Positions 42,827 to 52,299 of a stretch of 64,000 nt of DNA are shown piece after piece. Both the position numbers and the translations under genes were made by a program. Position 1 is the stretch's first letter. Each line of letters opens with the position of its first letter. The stretch covers positions 37,509 through 101,508 of the forward strand of contig NZ_OENE01000035.1 of assembly GCF_900239495.1 (NCBI RefSeq), given 5' to 3'. This DNA is from Tenacibaculum finnmarkense genomovar ulcerans. GTDB taxonomy: Bacteria > Bacteroidota > Bacteroidia > Flavobacteriales > Flavobacteriaceae. The notes below the pieces were generated by a model. That model saw nothing but the letters and a program-made list of their open reading frames with translations. It was not told the origin of the DNA and searched no databases.

Positions 42827-44407
42827 TTATTTCTTTTTATCTTTTTTAAAACTATAAAGTGTGTACCCTGCAATTAGTAAAAGGGCTAACCATAAATATG
42901 AGGTAGGTTTTCCGCTTCCGCCAACTGTGGTAAACATTCTTTGCCAACGAATAGAATTTATTTTCGACATAAAATCAGGCGCGTTAGGATTCCAACTTAG
43001 CCAAATTAACACGGGTTTACCAACCACATGGTCAAAAGGAACATATCCCCAATTTCTTGCATCTAATGAGTTTTGACGGTTATCTCCCATCATCCAATAA
43101 TAATCTTGTTTAAAAGTGTAGCTTGTTGCTTTTTTTCCGTTGATATAAATAGCATCCCCAAAAATGGTTAAATTATTATTTTCATACCTACGAATAATTT
43201 GCTCGTAAAAAGGAATGGTATCTTCATTTAAAGGAACTGTACTTCCTGCTTTTGGAATATAAAGAGGACCGAAATTATCAGAAGACCAAGCGTATTTTGG
43301 GCTGTGAGGAAAAACAGAAGCGTCATAAGTTCCTTTTGGTCTTATGCGTTTTGTAACACTTTTTACCAAGCTGTTTTTTGCTAAAGAAGCAGCTTCGTCA
43401 TCGGTTAAATTAAAATAATAGATGCCATCATTAGACATTTTTCCTTCACCATTTATATTAAATTCGTTGATGGTTTCCATTGGTAATTTTACACCTTGGG
43501 TATCCACTTTAAAATACCATTGTGGCTTTGCTCTGTCTGGTAAAATTGTTTTTTTTCCGTTGATAAAGACATAGCCATCACGCACTTCTAAAGTATCGCC
43601 AGCAATACCTGTGGCTCTTTTTACGTAATTTGTTTTCTTATCAATAGGCTTATAAGTTGCTACGCCCGATTTATCGCCCCACATGGTTTTTAAACTATCC
43701 GCAGGCCAACTAAATACAACAATATCGTTGCGTTTAATTTTTTGAAAACCAGGAATTCTCATATAAGGTAACGAGGTTTTATTTAAAAATCCATCTTTAT
43801 TTTTATCATCAGAAATAAAAGATTTTACACCTAAAACAGGAAGGGTATCATGTGCCATTGGTGCGGCAATTGTAGTACTAGGAATACGCGCTCCGTAGTG
43901 AAATTTACTAACAAATAAATAATCACCAACCAATAAAGTTTTTTCTAAAGATGAGGTTGGAATGGTATAAGGTTGCATAAAATAAGTATGCACCAGTGTT
44001 GCTGCAATAATAGCAAAAGCGATAGAACTTACCCATTCTCCTAAGGTAGAATTTGGCTGTAAACTACGGTTTTCAATATAAGGTGTATCGGTTAAATAAT
44101 TGATATAATAAATATAAAAACCAAGTGTAAAAACCGCTAAAAGGGTGTCGGTTTTTTTATTAAAACCGAAACTTCTACAGGTTTCTATCCAAAGAATAGG
44201 AAACATTAAAAGGTTTACAACAGGAATAAATAATAAAATTACCCACCATTTCGGGCGGTTAATTATTTGCATTAAAATAATTGCGTTGTAAATAGGTAAG
44301 GCAGCTTCCCAAGCTTTTCTACCAGCTTTAACGTAGAGTTTCCAAGTTCCTAAAAAGTGGATTACTTGAAGTATTAAAAAGAATAAAAACCATTCTGAAA
44401 ATGTCAT
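42827..44407 (-). CDS. lepB: Signal peptidase I
   Basis: A type I signal peptidase (526 aa) of the large Bacteroidota form. It has several N-terminal membrane segments (about 3-20, 45-75, 84-102 and 128-145). The catalytic Ser is in YTIPTSSLEKTLLVGDYLF and the catalytic Lys in YVKRATGIAGDTLEV. The final box is MMGDNRQNSLDARNWGYVP. A long insertion lies between the Lys region and the last box, and a C-terminal membrane helix follows. It removes Sec signal peptides, so it serves the many exported proteins here. Confidence 0.94.
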   Translation of the reverse strand: MTFSEWFLFFLILQVIHFLGTWKLYVKAGRKAWEAALPIYNAIILMQIINRPKWWVILLFIPVVNLLMFPILWIETCRSFGFNKKTDTLLAVFTLGFYIYYINYLTDTPYIENRSLQPNSTLGEWVSSIAFAIIAATLVHTYFMQPYTIPTSSLEKTLLVGDYLFVSKFHYGARIPSTTIAAPMAHDTLPVLGVKSFISDDKNKDGFLNKTSLPYMRIPGFQKIKRNDIVVFSWPADSLKTMWGDKSGVATYKPIDKKTNYVKRATGIAGDTLEVRDGYVFINGKKTILPDRAKPQWYFKVDTQGVKLPMETINEFNINGEGKMSNDGIYYFNLTDDEAASLAKNSLVKSVTKRIRPKGTYDASVFPHSPKYAWSSDNFGPLYIPKAGSTVPLNEDTIPFYEQIIRRYENNNLTIFGDAIYINGKKATSYTFKQDYYWMMGDNRQNSLDARNWGYVPFDHVVGKPVLIWLSWNPNAPDFMSKINSIRWQRMFTTVGGSGKPTSYLWLALLLIAGYTLYSFKKDKKK

Positions 44408-44500
44408 AATGTAGCTATTTTTTTGTTCCTATAAAGTAGGAATTATATTCAATATTATTAGTGTTTTTATGTAGGCGGTTGTTACGTTCTTATACGATTA

Positions 44501-45202
44501 TTAACCTAAATTTAACACATCTCTCATGGTAAAAACACCTGTTTTGTCAGCCAGCCATTCGGCAGCAATAACAGCACCTAAAGCAAAGCCTTGCCTGTTG
44601 TGAGCGGTGTGTTTTATAGCGATAGAATCAACAATAGAATCATAGGTTGTGGTGTGTGTGCCTGGTACATCGGGTGTTCTAATAGCGGTAATAGGAATGT
44701 TTTCTTCGGATGTTTTAGCGTCTAATTCCCATGCTTTTTTAGCGCTGTTTTCAATAATTCCTTCGGCTAAAGTAATTGCTGTTCCACTTGGTGCGTCTAA
44801 TTTTTTTGTGTGATGAATTTCTTCAATAGAAATAGTGTATTGATCTAAAGTTTGCATCATTTTAGCGAGTTGCTTATTTAGTTCAAAAAATACATTTACG
44901 CCCAAACTAAAATTAGAAGCGTAGATAAATGCCCCTTGTTTTTGGTTGCATAATTCAACAATAGAATCGTATTTTTCTAACCATCCTGTAGTTCCTGAAA
45001 TAACCGGAATTTGGTTGTTAATGCAATGACTGATATTATTAAAAGCGGCATCTGGAATGCTAAAATCAATAGCAACATCGGCTTTTGTAATATCGTATGT
45101 TGCTGTTCCTGATGCTTTAATTATTATTTCATGACCTCTTTGTAAAGCAATTTTTTCAATTTCTTTACCCATTCTGCCATAGCCAAGTAATGCTATTTTC
45201 AT
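44501..45202 (-). CDS. dapB: 4-hydroxy-tetrahydrodipicolinate reductase
   Basis: DapB (233 aa) catalyses the NAD(P)H-dependent step of lysine and diaminopimelate synthesis. The nucleotide motif is GYGRMGKEI (7-15). The catalytic motif IHHTKKLDAPSGTA carries the active His and Lys, and GTTGW is present. It lies 1 bp after the DUF5683 gene and 93 bp before lepB, so the run is probably one operon supplying envelope functions. Confidence 0.95.
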   Translation of the reverse strand: MKIALLGYGRMGKEIEKIALQRGHEIIIKASGTATYDITKADVAIDFSIPDAAFNNISHCINNQIPVISGTTGWLEKYDSIVELCNQKQGAFIYASNFSLGVNVFFELNKQLAKMMQTLDQYTISIEEIHHTKKLDAPSGTAITLAEGIIENSAKKAWELDAKTSEENIPITAIRTPDVPGTHTTTYDSIVDSIAIKHTAHNRQGFALGAVIAAEWLADKTGVFTMRDVLNLG

Positions 45203-45203
45203 A

Positions 45204-45782
45204 TTAAAAGGAATATTTTAAAGTTAAACCAACTTTTGGGGCTTCTATAAATAATGGGTCAGGGTAGACCATTGGTTGTAACGACAAACTATCGTCGGTA
45301 TCAAATTGTAATAAATGGGCGTTTACACTTGCTTCTACAATTTGTAAAACATAGAATAAAACACCTGTTAATAAAGATAAATCTCTATTTTTTCGAAGTA
45401 CTTTTTGTGCATTTTCTAAACCTGGAGTAGAAATTAATTCTTTACCTTCTGCATTGGTAAATTCATCTCTAACTCCTTGTGATCTTAGTTTAAAAGCAGT
45501 TCTGTAGCGATTATATTCATTACTATTATCAATATAAAAATAAGTTGGTATGGCTAAAGAAGCCCAAACAAAGGGTACTTTCCAGTATTTTTTATTATAA
45601 ATTTGCCCAGCTCCAGGTAAAACAGCAGCATAAAAAGCGGCTTTACTTGGCGACAATGGATTGTATTTATTGCTACTTATTTGTAGTTGATTAGCTTTTA
45701 CAGCTGTAGAATCTTTTTGAGCAACTAATATTTGACTCAAAAAAAGACTCCAAAAAACGAATATGAGAGTACGAGTATGCAA
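45204..45782 (-). CDS. DUF5683 family membrane protein
   Basis: The product (192 aa) starts with a signal peptide (ending LVAQ, about 22). Then comes the DUF5683 core NPLSPSKAAFYAAVLPGAGQIYNKKYWKVPFVWA, with two membrane helices, and GVLFYVLQIVEASVNAHL. The only plausible start is TTG at 45782: a stop codon stands directly upstream and no ATG follows until far inside. Function unknown; widespread in Bacteroidota beside ParB, dapB and lepB. Confidence 0.85.
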   Translation of the reverse strand: MHTRTLIFVFWSLFLSQILVAQKDSTAVKANQLQISSNKYNPLSPSKAAFYAAVLPGAGQIYNKKYWKVPFVWASLAIPTYFYIDNSNEYNRYRTAFKLRSQGVRDEFTNAEGKELISTPGLENAQKVLRKNRDLSLLTGVLFYVLQIVEASVNAHLLQFDTDDSLSLQPMVYPDPLFIEAPKVGLTLKYSF

Positions 45783-45916
45783 TTACTTTAATAAGTTTTT
45801 ATAGGGTTAAAGTGTTCTTATAAATAGCTTTGAAAAGCGTAAATTTACAATTATTTATCATTTTTTGAAGCGAAAAAGGATAAGAAAAAAAAGCTACACT
45901 ATTTTTTTGATGAAAA

Positions 45917-45948
45917 AAAAGCCACATAGTTGAATATGTGGCTTTTGT
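45917..45948. terminator. Terminator after dnaN
   Basis: AAAAGCCACATA and TATGTGGCTTTT form a perfect 12-bp stem with loop gttgaa. It closes dnaN on the minus strand. Confidence 0.8.
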
Positions 45949-45963
45949 AGTTATAAGTGTTTT

Positions 45964-47082
45964 TTATCCGTTTAACATTACTGGCATTACTAACATGGTA
46001 ACTTGCTCACCCTGATCTGTTCCGTCAATAGGTGTTAAAATTCCGGCTCTGTTTGGTAAAGACATTTCAATTAAAACATCGTTTGAATTTAAGTTATTAA
46101 GCATTTCACTTAAAAAACGAGAATTGAAGCCTATTTGCATATCATCACCTTGATAATCACATTGTAAACGTTCATCCGCTTTGTTTGAATAATCTAAATC
46201 TTCGGCAGAAATATTTAATTCTGTTCCTGCCATTTTTAAACGAATTTGATGCGTAGTTTTACTAGAAAAAATAGAAACACGACGTACAGAGTTTAAAAAA
46301 GAAGCTCTATCAACAGTTAATTTATTTGGATTCTCTTTAGGAATTACCGCTTCATAATTAGGATATTTCCCATCAATTAAACGACAAACTAATACGGCAT
46401 TTTCAAAAGTGAATTTTGCATTAGTGTCGTTATATTCTACTATAACATTGCTTTCTGATCCGCTTAAAATCCCTTTTAATAAGTTTAAAGGTTTTTTAGG
46501 CATGATGAATTCCGCTGGTTGTTCAGTAGTAACATCGGTACGGGTATATTTTACTAATTTATGTGCATCAGTAGCTACAAAAGTTAATTCTTTCGAATTA
46601 AATTGAAAAAACACACCACTCATTACGGGTCTTAAATCATCATTTCCCGCAGCAAAAATTGTTTTTGAAATTGCCGTAGCTAAAATATGTGACGGAATTT
46701 CAGTACTACTAGGTGCTGGTAATTCAACAGCTTTTGGAAATTCGTCACCGCTAAAATACGCCATGTCGTACTTACCTTGTTCTGAAATAATTTCAATAAT
46801 GCTGCTTCCTTCTACGTTAAATGTAAGTGGTTGCTCAGGAAATGTTTTTAGGGTATCTAGTAATAAACGAGCATTTATAGCTATTGCTCCTGTATCGGTA
46901 CTTTCTACGGCTATAATTGAACTCATCGTTGTTTCAAGATCTGACGATGATACTTGAAGTTCACTATTAGCTAGTTCGAACAGGAAATTGTCTAAAATAG
47001 GTAATGTGTTATTGCTGTTTATAACACCTCCTAAAACTTGTAATTGTTTTAATAACTGAGAGCTAGATACGATAAATTTCAT
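45964..47082 (-). CDS. dnaN: DNA polymerase III beta subunit (sliding clamp)
   Basis: The ring clamp that tethers polymerase III. It has 372 aa and the three clamp domains (about 1-120, 128-245, 247-372). Family phrases are MKFIVSSSQLLKQLQVLGGVI, TLPILDNFLF, RLLLDTLKTFP, LRPVMSGVFFQF, IGFNSRFLSEML and the C-terminal MLVMPVML. It is not next to dnaA or recF here. Confidence 0.96.
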   Translation of the reverse strand: MKFIVSSSQLLKQLQVLGGVINSNNTLPILDNFLFELANSELQVSSSDLETTMSSIIAVESTDTGAIAINARLLLDTLKTFPEQPLTFNVEGSSIIEIISEQGKYDMAYFSGDEFPKAVELPAPSSTEIPSHILATAISKTIFAAGNDDLRPVMSGVFFQFNSKELTFVATDAHKLVKYTRTDVTTEQPAEFIMPKKPLNLLKGILSGSESNVIVEYNDTNAKFTFENAVLVCRLIDGKYPNYEAVIPKENPNKLTVDRASFLNSVRRVSIFSSKTTHQIRLKMAGTELNISAEDLDYSNKADERLQCDYQGDDMQIGFNSRFLSEMLNNLNSNDVLIEMSLPNRAGILTPIDGTDQGEQVTMLVMPVMLNG

Positions 47083-47110
47083 TGAGTATGTTTTCTGTTT
47101 ATTAGATGTG

Positions 47111-47118
47111 CAAAGGTA
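47111..47118 (-). promoter_or_regulatory. Promoter -7 element TACCTTTG of dnaN
   Basis: CAAAGGTA on the plus strand reads TACCTTTG toward dnaN, 28 bp before its ATG. A -33 element is not clear. Confidence 0.55.
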
Positions 47119-47166
47119 TCGTAATTTGACGATTTTAAAAATTATTTTTTCATTCAGATAAACAAT

Positions 47167-48114
47167 TTAATTAAATAGGTAATTAAATTGTAGTGTTCCG
47201 TAAAAATTGTAGTCAGGCACACGGACACTTTTTAGTTTTTTACTGTGATAATTTATAGTGTAACCAAAATTATACTGATTCGCTGTAAAACGAATTCCTA
47301 TTTCTGTGGTAACTTTAAATGGAGTAATTTGGTAGGTAATCGGGCTTTTATTATCGCTTAAAAAACCGCCTTTAATGGTCGCATCGTAGGCAATATAATG
47401 AAGCATTGGTTTTATATAAATGAAAGATTCTATTTTGTTAGTATAAGCGGTTTTTTCGTTATTTAAATTTGCGTTAAAAGCAATCGAATTTGTAATTTTT
47501 TCAAGTGGTTTTAAGCTTAATCTTCCGTAAAAACCTGTGGCTAAATTGGTGTGAATTGTTCCAATATTAAAGCTGTTGATCCAGTTAATATCTGTAAATG
47601 TTTCTTTTGATAAGCTTTTTATGTAAGCTATTTTTAAATTGATGCCAACGGTGTTTTTAATTTGATATTTCCAACCTGTTATTTTAGTATAACCATACAA
47701 GTTGTGTACAAAACTTTGAAGCTCTTTACTTTTACTTGCTGCGCCAAGTATGCCTATTTGTAGGGTTGTTTTTAATAGGCTGTTGTCTTTATAAAATTTA
47801 GAAACAGCAAAACTTCCAAAGGAATACCCTGCAAAAGGACGGTCATGGTTTTTAGGATGTTCTACAGATGCTTTAAAAGGCGTGTACATTTGGTTTCCAA
47901 CTTGGATTTCAATTACTTTTTTATCAATATTTTTAGGCCATTTTTTAGCCAAATACCGATACTTTAAAAAAAGCCCATTGGTGTAATACCTGTCTTGTTC
48001 TAGCGAAATATATAAATCGTTATCGGTTAAAATACTAAATTCTTTTGCCTGTTTTTGTTGTGCAAAAAGAGTTGTTTTACAGAGGATTAAAAAAAAAAAG
48101 ATTTTTTGTTTCAT
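47167..48114 (-). CDS. LpxR-family lipid A deacylase-like protein
   Basis: An outer-membrane barrel (315 aa) with signal peptide (1-19, LFAQQ). The LpxR pattern is TDNDLYISLEQDRYYTNGLFLKYR near the start, with DRPFAGYSFGS in the middle. LpxR removes the 3'-acyloxyacyl chain of lipid A. The Asn/Asp/Arg residues of the first motif agree with the family. The gene is alone on this strand between dnaN and the ppk2 pair. Confidence 0.82.
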   Translation of the reverse strand: MKQKIFFFLILCKTTLFAQQKQAKEFSILTDNDLYISLEQDRYYTNGLFLKYRYLAKKWPKNIDKKVIEIQVGNQMYTPFKASVEHPKNHDRPFAGYSFGSFAVSKFYKDNSLLKTTLQIGILGAASKSKELQSFVHNLYGYTKITGWKYQIKNTVGINLKIAYIKSLSKETFTDINWINSFNIGTIHTNLATGFYGRLSLKPLEKITNSIAFNANLNNEKTAYTNKIESFIYIKPMLHYIAYDATIKGGFLSDNKSPITYQITPFKVTTEIGIRFTANQYNFGYTINYHSKKLKSVRVPDYNFYGTLQFNYLFN

Positions 48115-48183
48115 AGCAATTATTATCGTCTTATTTTAGCAATGTAGGGTTAAATATAGCGTATTTCAACTTAAATTTTTTAA

Positions 48184-49041
48184 ATGAAAAATAAAAAAAT
48201 GCTTACCATTGAAGATTTTGAAAGTATTTCATCAACAGATGAATTAGTAGCTTTAATTGAACAAAAAGAAATACCAATACAGAAGGTTCTTGAAAAAATA
48301 ACCTATGAAGAAGAGTTGAAAAAACTCCAGATAGAATTGGTGAAATTACAGCAGTGGATTGCCAAGAATAACAAGCGAGTAGCAGTTATTTTTGAAGGAA
48401 GAGATGCCGCAGGAAAAGGAGGGAATATCCGTCGTTTTATGGAGCATTTAAACCCTCGATCTATGCGTTTAGTAGCGTTAAATAAACCAACCGATGTTGA
48501 AAAAGGACAGTGGTATTTTCAACGTTATATTAAAGAATTGCCAAATCCAGGCGAAATTGTTTTTTTTGATAGAAGCTGGTATAACCGTGCTGTGGTAGAG
48601 CCTGTAATGGACTTTTGCAGTAAAAATCAATATAAAAAATTTCTTGCTCAGGTACCAGAATTTGAACACATGTTACATGAAGACGGTGTTACGATTATTA
48701 AATTTTGGCTGTCTATTTCAAAAGATGAGCAAATGCGTCGCTTTGATGCTCGAAATGACAATCCTTTAAAAAGGTGGAAATTTAGTCCTGTAGATAAAAA
48801 AGGACAAGAGCTATGGAGTAGATATACGTATTATAAAGAAGAAATGTTTAGTAAAACACACACTACGTACAGCCCATGGATTGTGGTGAAAACAAATGAT
48901 AAAAAGAAAGCAAGAATAGAGTGCATCCGTCATGTATTATCGCAATTTGATTACCAAGAAGCATCAGAAAATAAAATAGTAAATAATCCAGATCCTAATA
49001 TCGTAATGCGTTATTATCGTTCAGCAAAACAATTAGATTAA
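48184..49041 (+). CDS. ppk2: Polyphosphate kinase 2, first of a tandem pair
   Basis: A PPK2 enzyme (285 aa) that transfers phosphate between polyphosphate and nucleotides. Walker A is FEGRDAAGKGGNIRR (about 74-88), the lid region is NPRSMRLVALNKPTDVEKGQ, and Walker B FFDRSWYNRAVVEP. The fit is good over the full domain. Class (ADP, GDP or AMP preference) cannot be fixed by eye. A second ppk2 follows after 1 bp. Confidence 0.93.
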   Translation: MKNKKMLTIEDFESISSTDELVALIEQKEIPIQKVLEKITYEEELKKLQIELVKLQQWIAKNNKRVAVIFEGRDAAGKGGNIRRFMEHLNPRSMRLVALNKPTDVEKGQWYFQRYIKELPNPGEIVFFDRSWYNRAVVEPVMDFCSKNQYKKFLAQVPEFEHMLHEDGVTIIKFWLSISKDEQMRRFDARNDNPLKRWKFSPVDKKGQELWSRYTYYKEEMFSKTHTTYSPWIVVKTNDKKKARIECIRHVLSQFDYQEASENKIVNNPDPNIVMRYYRSAKQLD

Positions 49042-49042
49042 C

Positions 49043-49822
49043 ATGGAAAAATTAACACAAGCAGCCGTAAATAAACTGAATACAAATAAGGGGTTAAAGT
49101 CGTTATTAACGAATCCGTTAAACCTAGAAAAAGCTGTTCGATATGTAGATTACGAACGCAAGCTTAAAAAATTACAGGTAGAATTAATTCGCATGCAAAC
49201 TTGGGGTATTCATAAAAATGAACGAATTATTGTTATTTTAGAAGGAAGAGATGCTGCCGGAAAAGGAGGTGCTATCCGTAGAATGACCGAAAGAATTAAC
49301 CCACGTCATATGCGAATTGTAGCGCTGCCAAAACCTAATGAAGATGAAAAAGGACAATGGTATTTTCAGCGATATGTAGAGCAGTTTCCTAAGGCAGGCG
49401 AAATTGTTTTTTTTGATAGAAGCTGGTACAACCGTGCTGTGGTAGAGCCTGTGAATGGTTTTTGTACCGATGAAGAACATCAAATTTTTATGAATCAGGT
49501 AAACGATTTTGAAAGAATGATTTTAGAATCGGGCATTCGATTGGTTAAAATTTATATGTCAATCAATAAAAAAGAACAGGCTAAACGTTTTAAAGAAATT
49601 GTAAATAATCCATTAAAACAATGGAAAATTACTCCTGTAGATTTAAAAGCCCAAGAACTTTGGGATGATTATACTGACTACAAAAGAGCTATGTTTTCTA
49701 AAACAAATACCCAAATATCTCCTTGGAAAGTAATTCGAGCAAATAGAAAAACAATTGCTAGAGTTAACGTAATTAATCATGTATTAAAGAGTATTCCGTA
49801 TGATAAAAATACCGTAGTATAA
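49043..49822 (+). CDS. ppk2: Polyphosphate kinase 2, second of a tandem pair
   Basis: The second PPK2 (259 aa) shares Walker A LEGRDAAGKGGAIRR and Walker B FFDRSWYNRAVVEP with its neighbour, but lacks part of the N-terminal extension and differs in the lid (NPRHMRIVALPKPNEDEKGQ). The two are clear paralogues from a tandem duplication, one stretch nearly identical in DNA (see findings). A division of labour, for example one making NTPs and one NDPs, or a hetero-oligomer, is possible. Confidence 0.93.
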   Translation: MEKLTQAAVNKLNTNKGLKSLLTNPLNLEKAVRYVDYERKLKKLQVELIRMQTWGIHKNERIIVILEGRDAAGKGGAIRRMTERINPRHMRIVALPKPNEDEKGQWYFQRYVEQFPKAGEIVFFDRSWYNRAVVEPVNGFCTDEEHQIFMNQVNDFERMILESGIRLVKIYMSINKKEQAKRFKEIVNNPLKQWKITPVDLKAQELWDDYTDYKRAMFSKTNTQISPWKVIRANRKTIARVNVINHVLKSIPYDKNTVV

Positions 49823-49823
49823 G

Positions 49824-50456
49824 CTACTGTTCTTTTTTTATCATCTCAAAAATATAAAATAACTCACCAGCAATTTGTTTGCTGGTGTTTAAATAGCTTT
49901 CAACAGTAGTATTGGTGTTGTCTGAACTTTTTGGATCGGTGTATGCTAGGTGAAATCGATCAATAGCATCGGCAATAAAAGGGCAGTTTTCATCGGCATT
50001 ATCGCAGGTTGTAATGGCAATATATGGGTAACTATTATTAGGGTCGTCATAGGTTTTTGAAAATCCTAAAATGTTGTTTTTACATCCTTTAAAAGAAATT
50101 AAATATCGAGGGTTTTGATGCGAAAAATCTTGAATATTAAATTCAAAACCTGTTTTTTGCAAGCTTTTTACCGTGTTTCTATGAAAAGCAGTTGTTTCTG
50201 TTCCGCCTGAGTATGCAAAAATATTTTTTAAGTTAAAATATTCAATAGCAAAAAAACTCCAAACTTGTGCAAATTGGCTTCTTCTTGAATTGTGGGTACA
50301 AATAAAATTTAAATTTATTCTTTCTCTTTCTTGATATTCCTTGGTAATTAAGTGTGCAATATCAGTAAGTACTTCTTTGCGTTCAGGGCTAATTGTTATA
50401 TTTTTTTTAGCTTGTTCAAAGAATATTTTTGTACTGATATTTTTAGTGTTTATCAT
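49824..50456 (-). CDS. Low-molecular-weight phosphatase / arsenate-reductase-like
   Basis: A 210-aa protein with the LMW-phosphatase P-loop FICTHNSRRSQFAQVW, which fits CX5R with Cys as nucleophile (about residue 49). The catalytic Asp is probably in the DPNNS or YTDPKSS segment. Relatives are annotated as protein-tyrosine phosphatase or thioredoxin-coupled ArsC. No other ars gene is adjacent, so arsenate reduction is uncertain. Convergent with ppk2. Confidence 0.82.
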   Translation of the reverse strand: MINTKNISTKIFFEQAKKNITISPERKEVLTDIAHLITKEYQERERINLNFICTHNSRRSQFAQVWSFFAIEYFNLKNIFAYSGGTETTAFHRNTVKSLQKTGFEFNIQDFSHQNPRYLISFKGCKNNILGFSKTYDDPNNSYPYIAITTCDNADENCPFIADAIDRFHLAYTDPKSSDNTNTTVESYLNTSKQIAGELFYIFEMIKKEQ

Positions 50457-50538
50457 TTTTTTAGAGTTCTTTTGTAAGATGCAATTTTTGCAAAAATACG
50501 CTGTAAAGCTCTTTTTTTAAATTAAATAAAGGTTAAGT

Positions 50539-51087
50539 ATGTGTTTCGAAATAGGAAATAAAGTATCGGTGCTAGATGCTGATATTAGGGGGATTATAAC
50601 AAGGAAAGAAAAGGAGCTGTTTTTTGTTAAAGATCAAGATGGCATGGAGTATCCTTTTTTAGCATCAGAATTAATTAAAATTCAGGTAGAACAATATGAA
50701 TTAAGTAGGCAAACACGTGTTTCAAAAGCGCTGTTGCAACAAAAAACGCAAGAACCTGTTAAAAAGAAAAAATCTTTTTTTGTAAAAGACAAGAATGAAG
50801 TGGTTATGGAAGTAGATTTACATGCTAATAAATTGGTGAAATCTACCCGTGGCATGGATAATTACGAAGTATTGTCATTGCAGTTAGAAACCGCAAAGCA
50901 TAAATTGGAATATTGTATTTCAAAAAGTATTTCGAAATTGGTGTTAATTCACGGAATAGGAGAGGGCGTTTTAAAAACCGAACTAGATTATTTGTTGAAT
51001 AATTATCCTGTAAAATATTATGATGCTTCTTATCAAAAATATGGTAAAGGAGCTACCGAAGTTTACATTTATCAAAATCCGAATTAA
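50539..51087 (+). CDS. Smr/MutS2-domain protein (DUF2027 type)
   Basis: The protein (182 aa) has an N-terminal beta domain (FEIGNKVSVLDADIRGIITRK, about 3-50), a basic linker, and a C-terminal Smr domain (about 95-182). Smr markers are EVDLHANKL and LVLIHGIGEGVLKTEL, with the HG motif of the nuclease-like fold. Smr domains act on nucleic acid, for instance by cleaving or resolving collided ribosome mRNA or DNA. This Bacteroidota architecture has no assigned role. It is 15 bp from the cysteine desulfurase gene. Confidence 0.85.
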   Translation: MCFEIGNKVSVLDADIRGIITRKEKELFFVKDQDGMEYPFLASELIKIQVEQYELSRQTRVSKALLQQKTQEPVKKKKSFFVKDKNEVVMEVDLHANKLVKSTRGMDNYEVLSLQLETAKHKLEYCISKSISKLVLIHGIGEGVLKTELDYLLNNYPVKYYDASYQKYGKGATEVYIYQNPN

Positions 51088-51102
51088 TTATATATTTATT
51101 TT

Positions 51103-52266
51103 ATGAAAGCTGTTTATTTAGATAATGCCGCTACCACGCCCATGTTACCCGAAGTTGTTGCGGTAATCAATGCGTCAATGTTAGCAAATTTTGGAAATCC
51201 ATCTTCTGTGCATCAATTTGGTCGAAAAGCCAAAGCAGCTGTAGAAACGGCTCGAAAAAATATTGCCAAACGCTTTAATGTATCGGCAAGCGAAATTATT
51301 TTTACAGCAGGTGGTACAGAAGCCGATAATTTAATTTTATACAATGCTGTTTTAAATTTAGGAGTCACAAGAATTATTACCTCTAAAATAGAGCATCATG
51401 CGGTGTTGCGTACTGTTGAATATCTTCAGAAAAAACACCAAATAACCGTAGAATTTATTTCTGTAGATAAAAAAGGTGCTATTAATTTAACAGAATTAGA
51501 AGCTATTTTAAAACAAAATACAGCAAACACGGCTGAAAAATCTGCCGAAAAAACCTTGGTTAGTTTAATGTATGTAAATAATGAAATTGGAAATTTATTA
51601 GCAATTGATAAAGTAGCAGAATTATGCACACAAAATAAGGCGTATTTTCATTCCGATACTGTACAAGCAATTGGTCATTATGAGTTAGATTTACAAAAAA
51701 CACCGATTGATTTTATTGCCGCAAGTGCGCATAAATTTCATGGACCAAAAGGTGTTGGTTTTGCCTATGTAAAAAAGGGGATTTCGATAAAACCTTTATT
51801 ATATGGAGGCGAACAAGAAAGAGGTGCTAGGGCGAGTACCGAAAATGTGCATGGAATTTTAGGGATGGAAAAAGCCTTGGCAATTTCATATGAGTCTTTA
51901 TTTGAAGATAAAAAACATATTCAAAGCATAAAGGCGTATTTTATAGCACAGTTAAATACTAATTTTGAAAATATCGAGTTTAATGGTGCATCAGCAAATT
52001 TAGAAAAAAGTAGTTACACGATATTAAATGTCCGTTTTCCGATACAAGATAAAATGATGCTTTTTACGTTAGATTTACACGGGGTAGCGGCATCAGGAGG
52101 AAGTGCTTGCCAAAGCGGAGCTAGTAAGGGGTCACACGTGTTGCGAGCTTTTTTAAATGAAGAAGCAACTCAAAAAACTTCGGTACGATTTTCGTTTAGT
52201 AAATTAACAAGCCTTGATGATATTGATATTGTTATTGAAAAATTAAAAAAATTCAAGATTAGTTAG
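51103..52266 (+). CDS. Cysteine desulfurase, NifS/IscS-like
   Basis: A PLP enzyme (387 aa) that takes sulfur from cysteine. PLP Lys is in SAHKFHGPKGVGF (about 206). Active-site Cys is in the loop SGGSACQSGASKGS. Also visible are YLDNAATTPMLPEV, GNPSSVHQFGRKAK and TAGGTEADNLIL. The Cys loop is the short NifS/IscS kind. No isc or suf partner is adjacent, so a role in tRNA thiolation or Fe-S assembly cannot be chosen. Confidence 0.93.
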   Translation: MKAVYLDNAATTPMLPEVVAVINASMLANFGNPSSVHQFGRKAKAAVETARKNIAKRFNVSASEIIFTAGGTEADNLILYNAVLNLGVTRIITSKIEHHAVLRTVEYLQKKHQITVEFISVDKKGAINLTELEAILKQNTANTAEKSAEKTLVSLMYVNNEIGNLLAIDKVAELCTQNKAYFHSDTVQAIGHYELDLQKTPIDFIAASAHKFHGPKGVGFAYVKKGISIKPLLYGGEQERGARASTENVHGILGMEKALAISYESLFEDKKHIQSIKAYFIAQLNTNFENIEFNGASANLEKSSYTILNVRFPIQDKMMLFTLDLHGVAASGGSACQSGASKGSHVLRAFLNEEATQKTSVRFSFSKLTSLDDIDIVIEKLKKFKIS

Positions 52267-52291
52267 TTTTATCTTTTATCAAAATATATGA

Positions 52292-52299
52292 TATATTTG
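52292..52299 (+). promoter_or_regulatory. Promoter -7 element TATATTTG of the porP/sprF gene
   Basis: TATATTTG stands 148 bp before the porP/sprF ATG, so the mRNA has a leader of about 140 nt. It contains short stems (cttct/agaag near 52318-52338; gcgc/gcgc near 52356-52371). Confidence 0.5.

Noticed and set aside
49824..50456. Arsenic resistance gene
   Set aside because: The P-loop fits both phosphatases and ArsC, and no arsenic transporter or ArsR is adjacent, so only the broad family is given.
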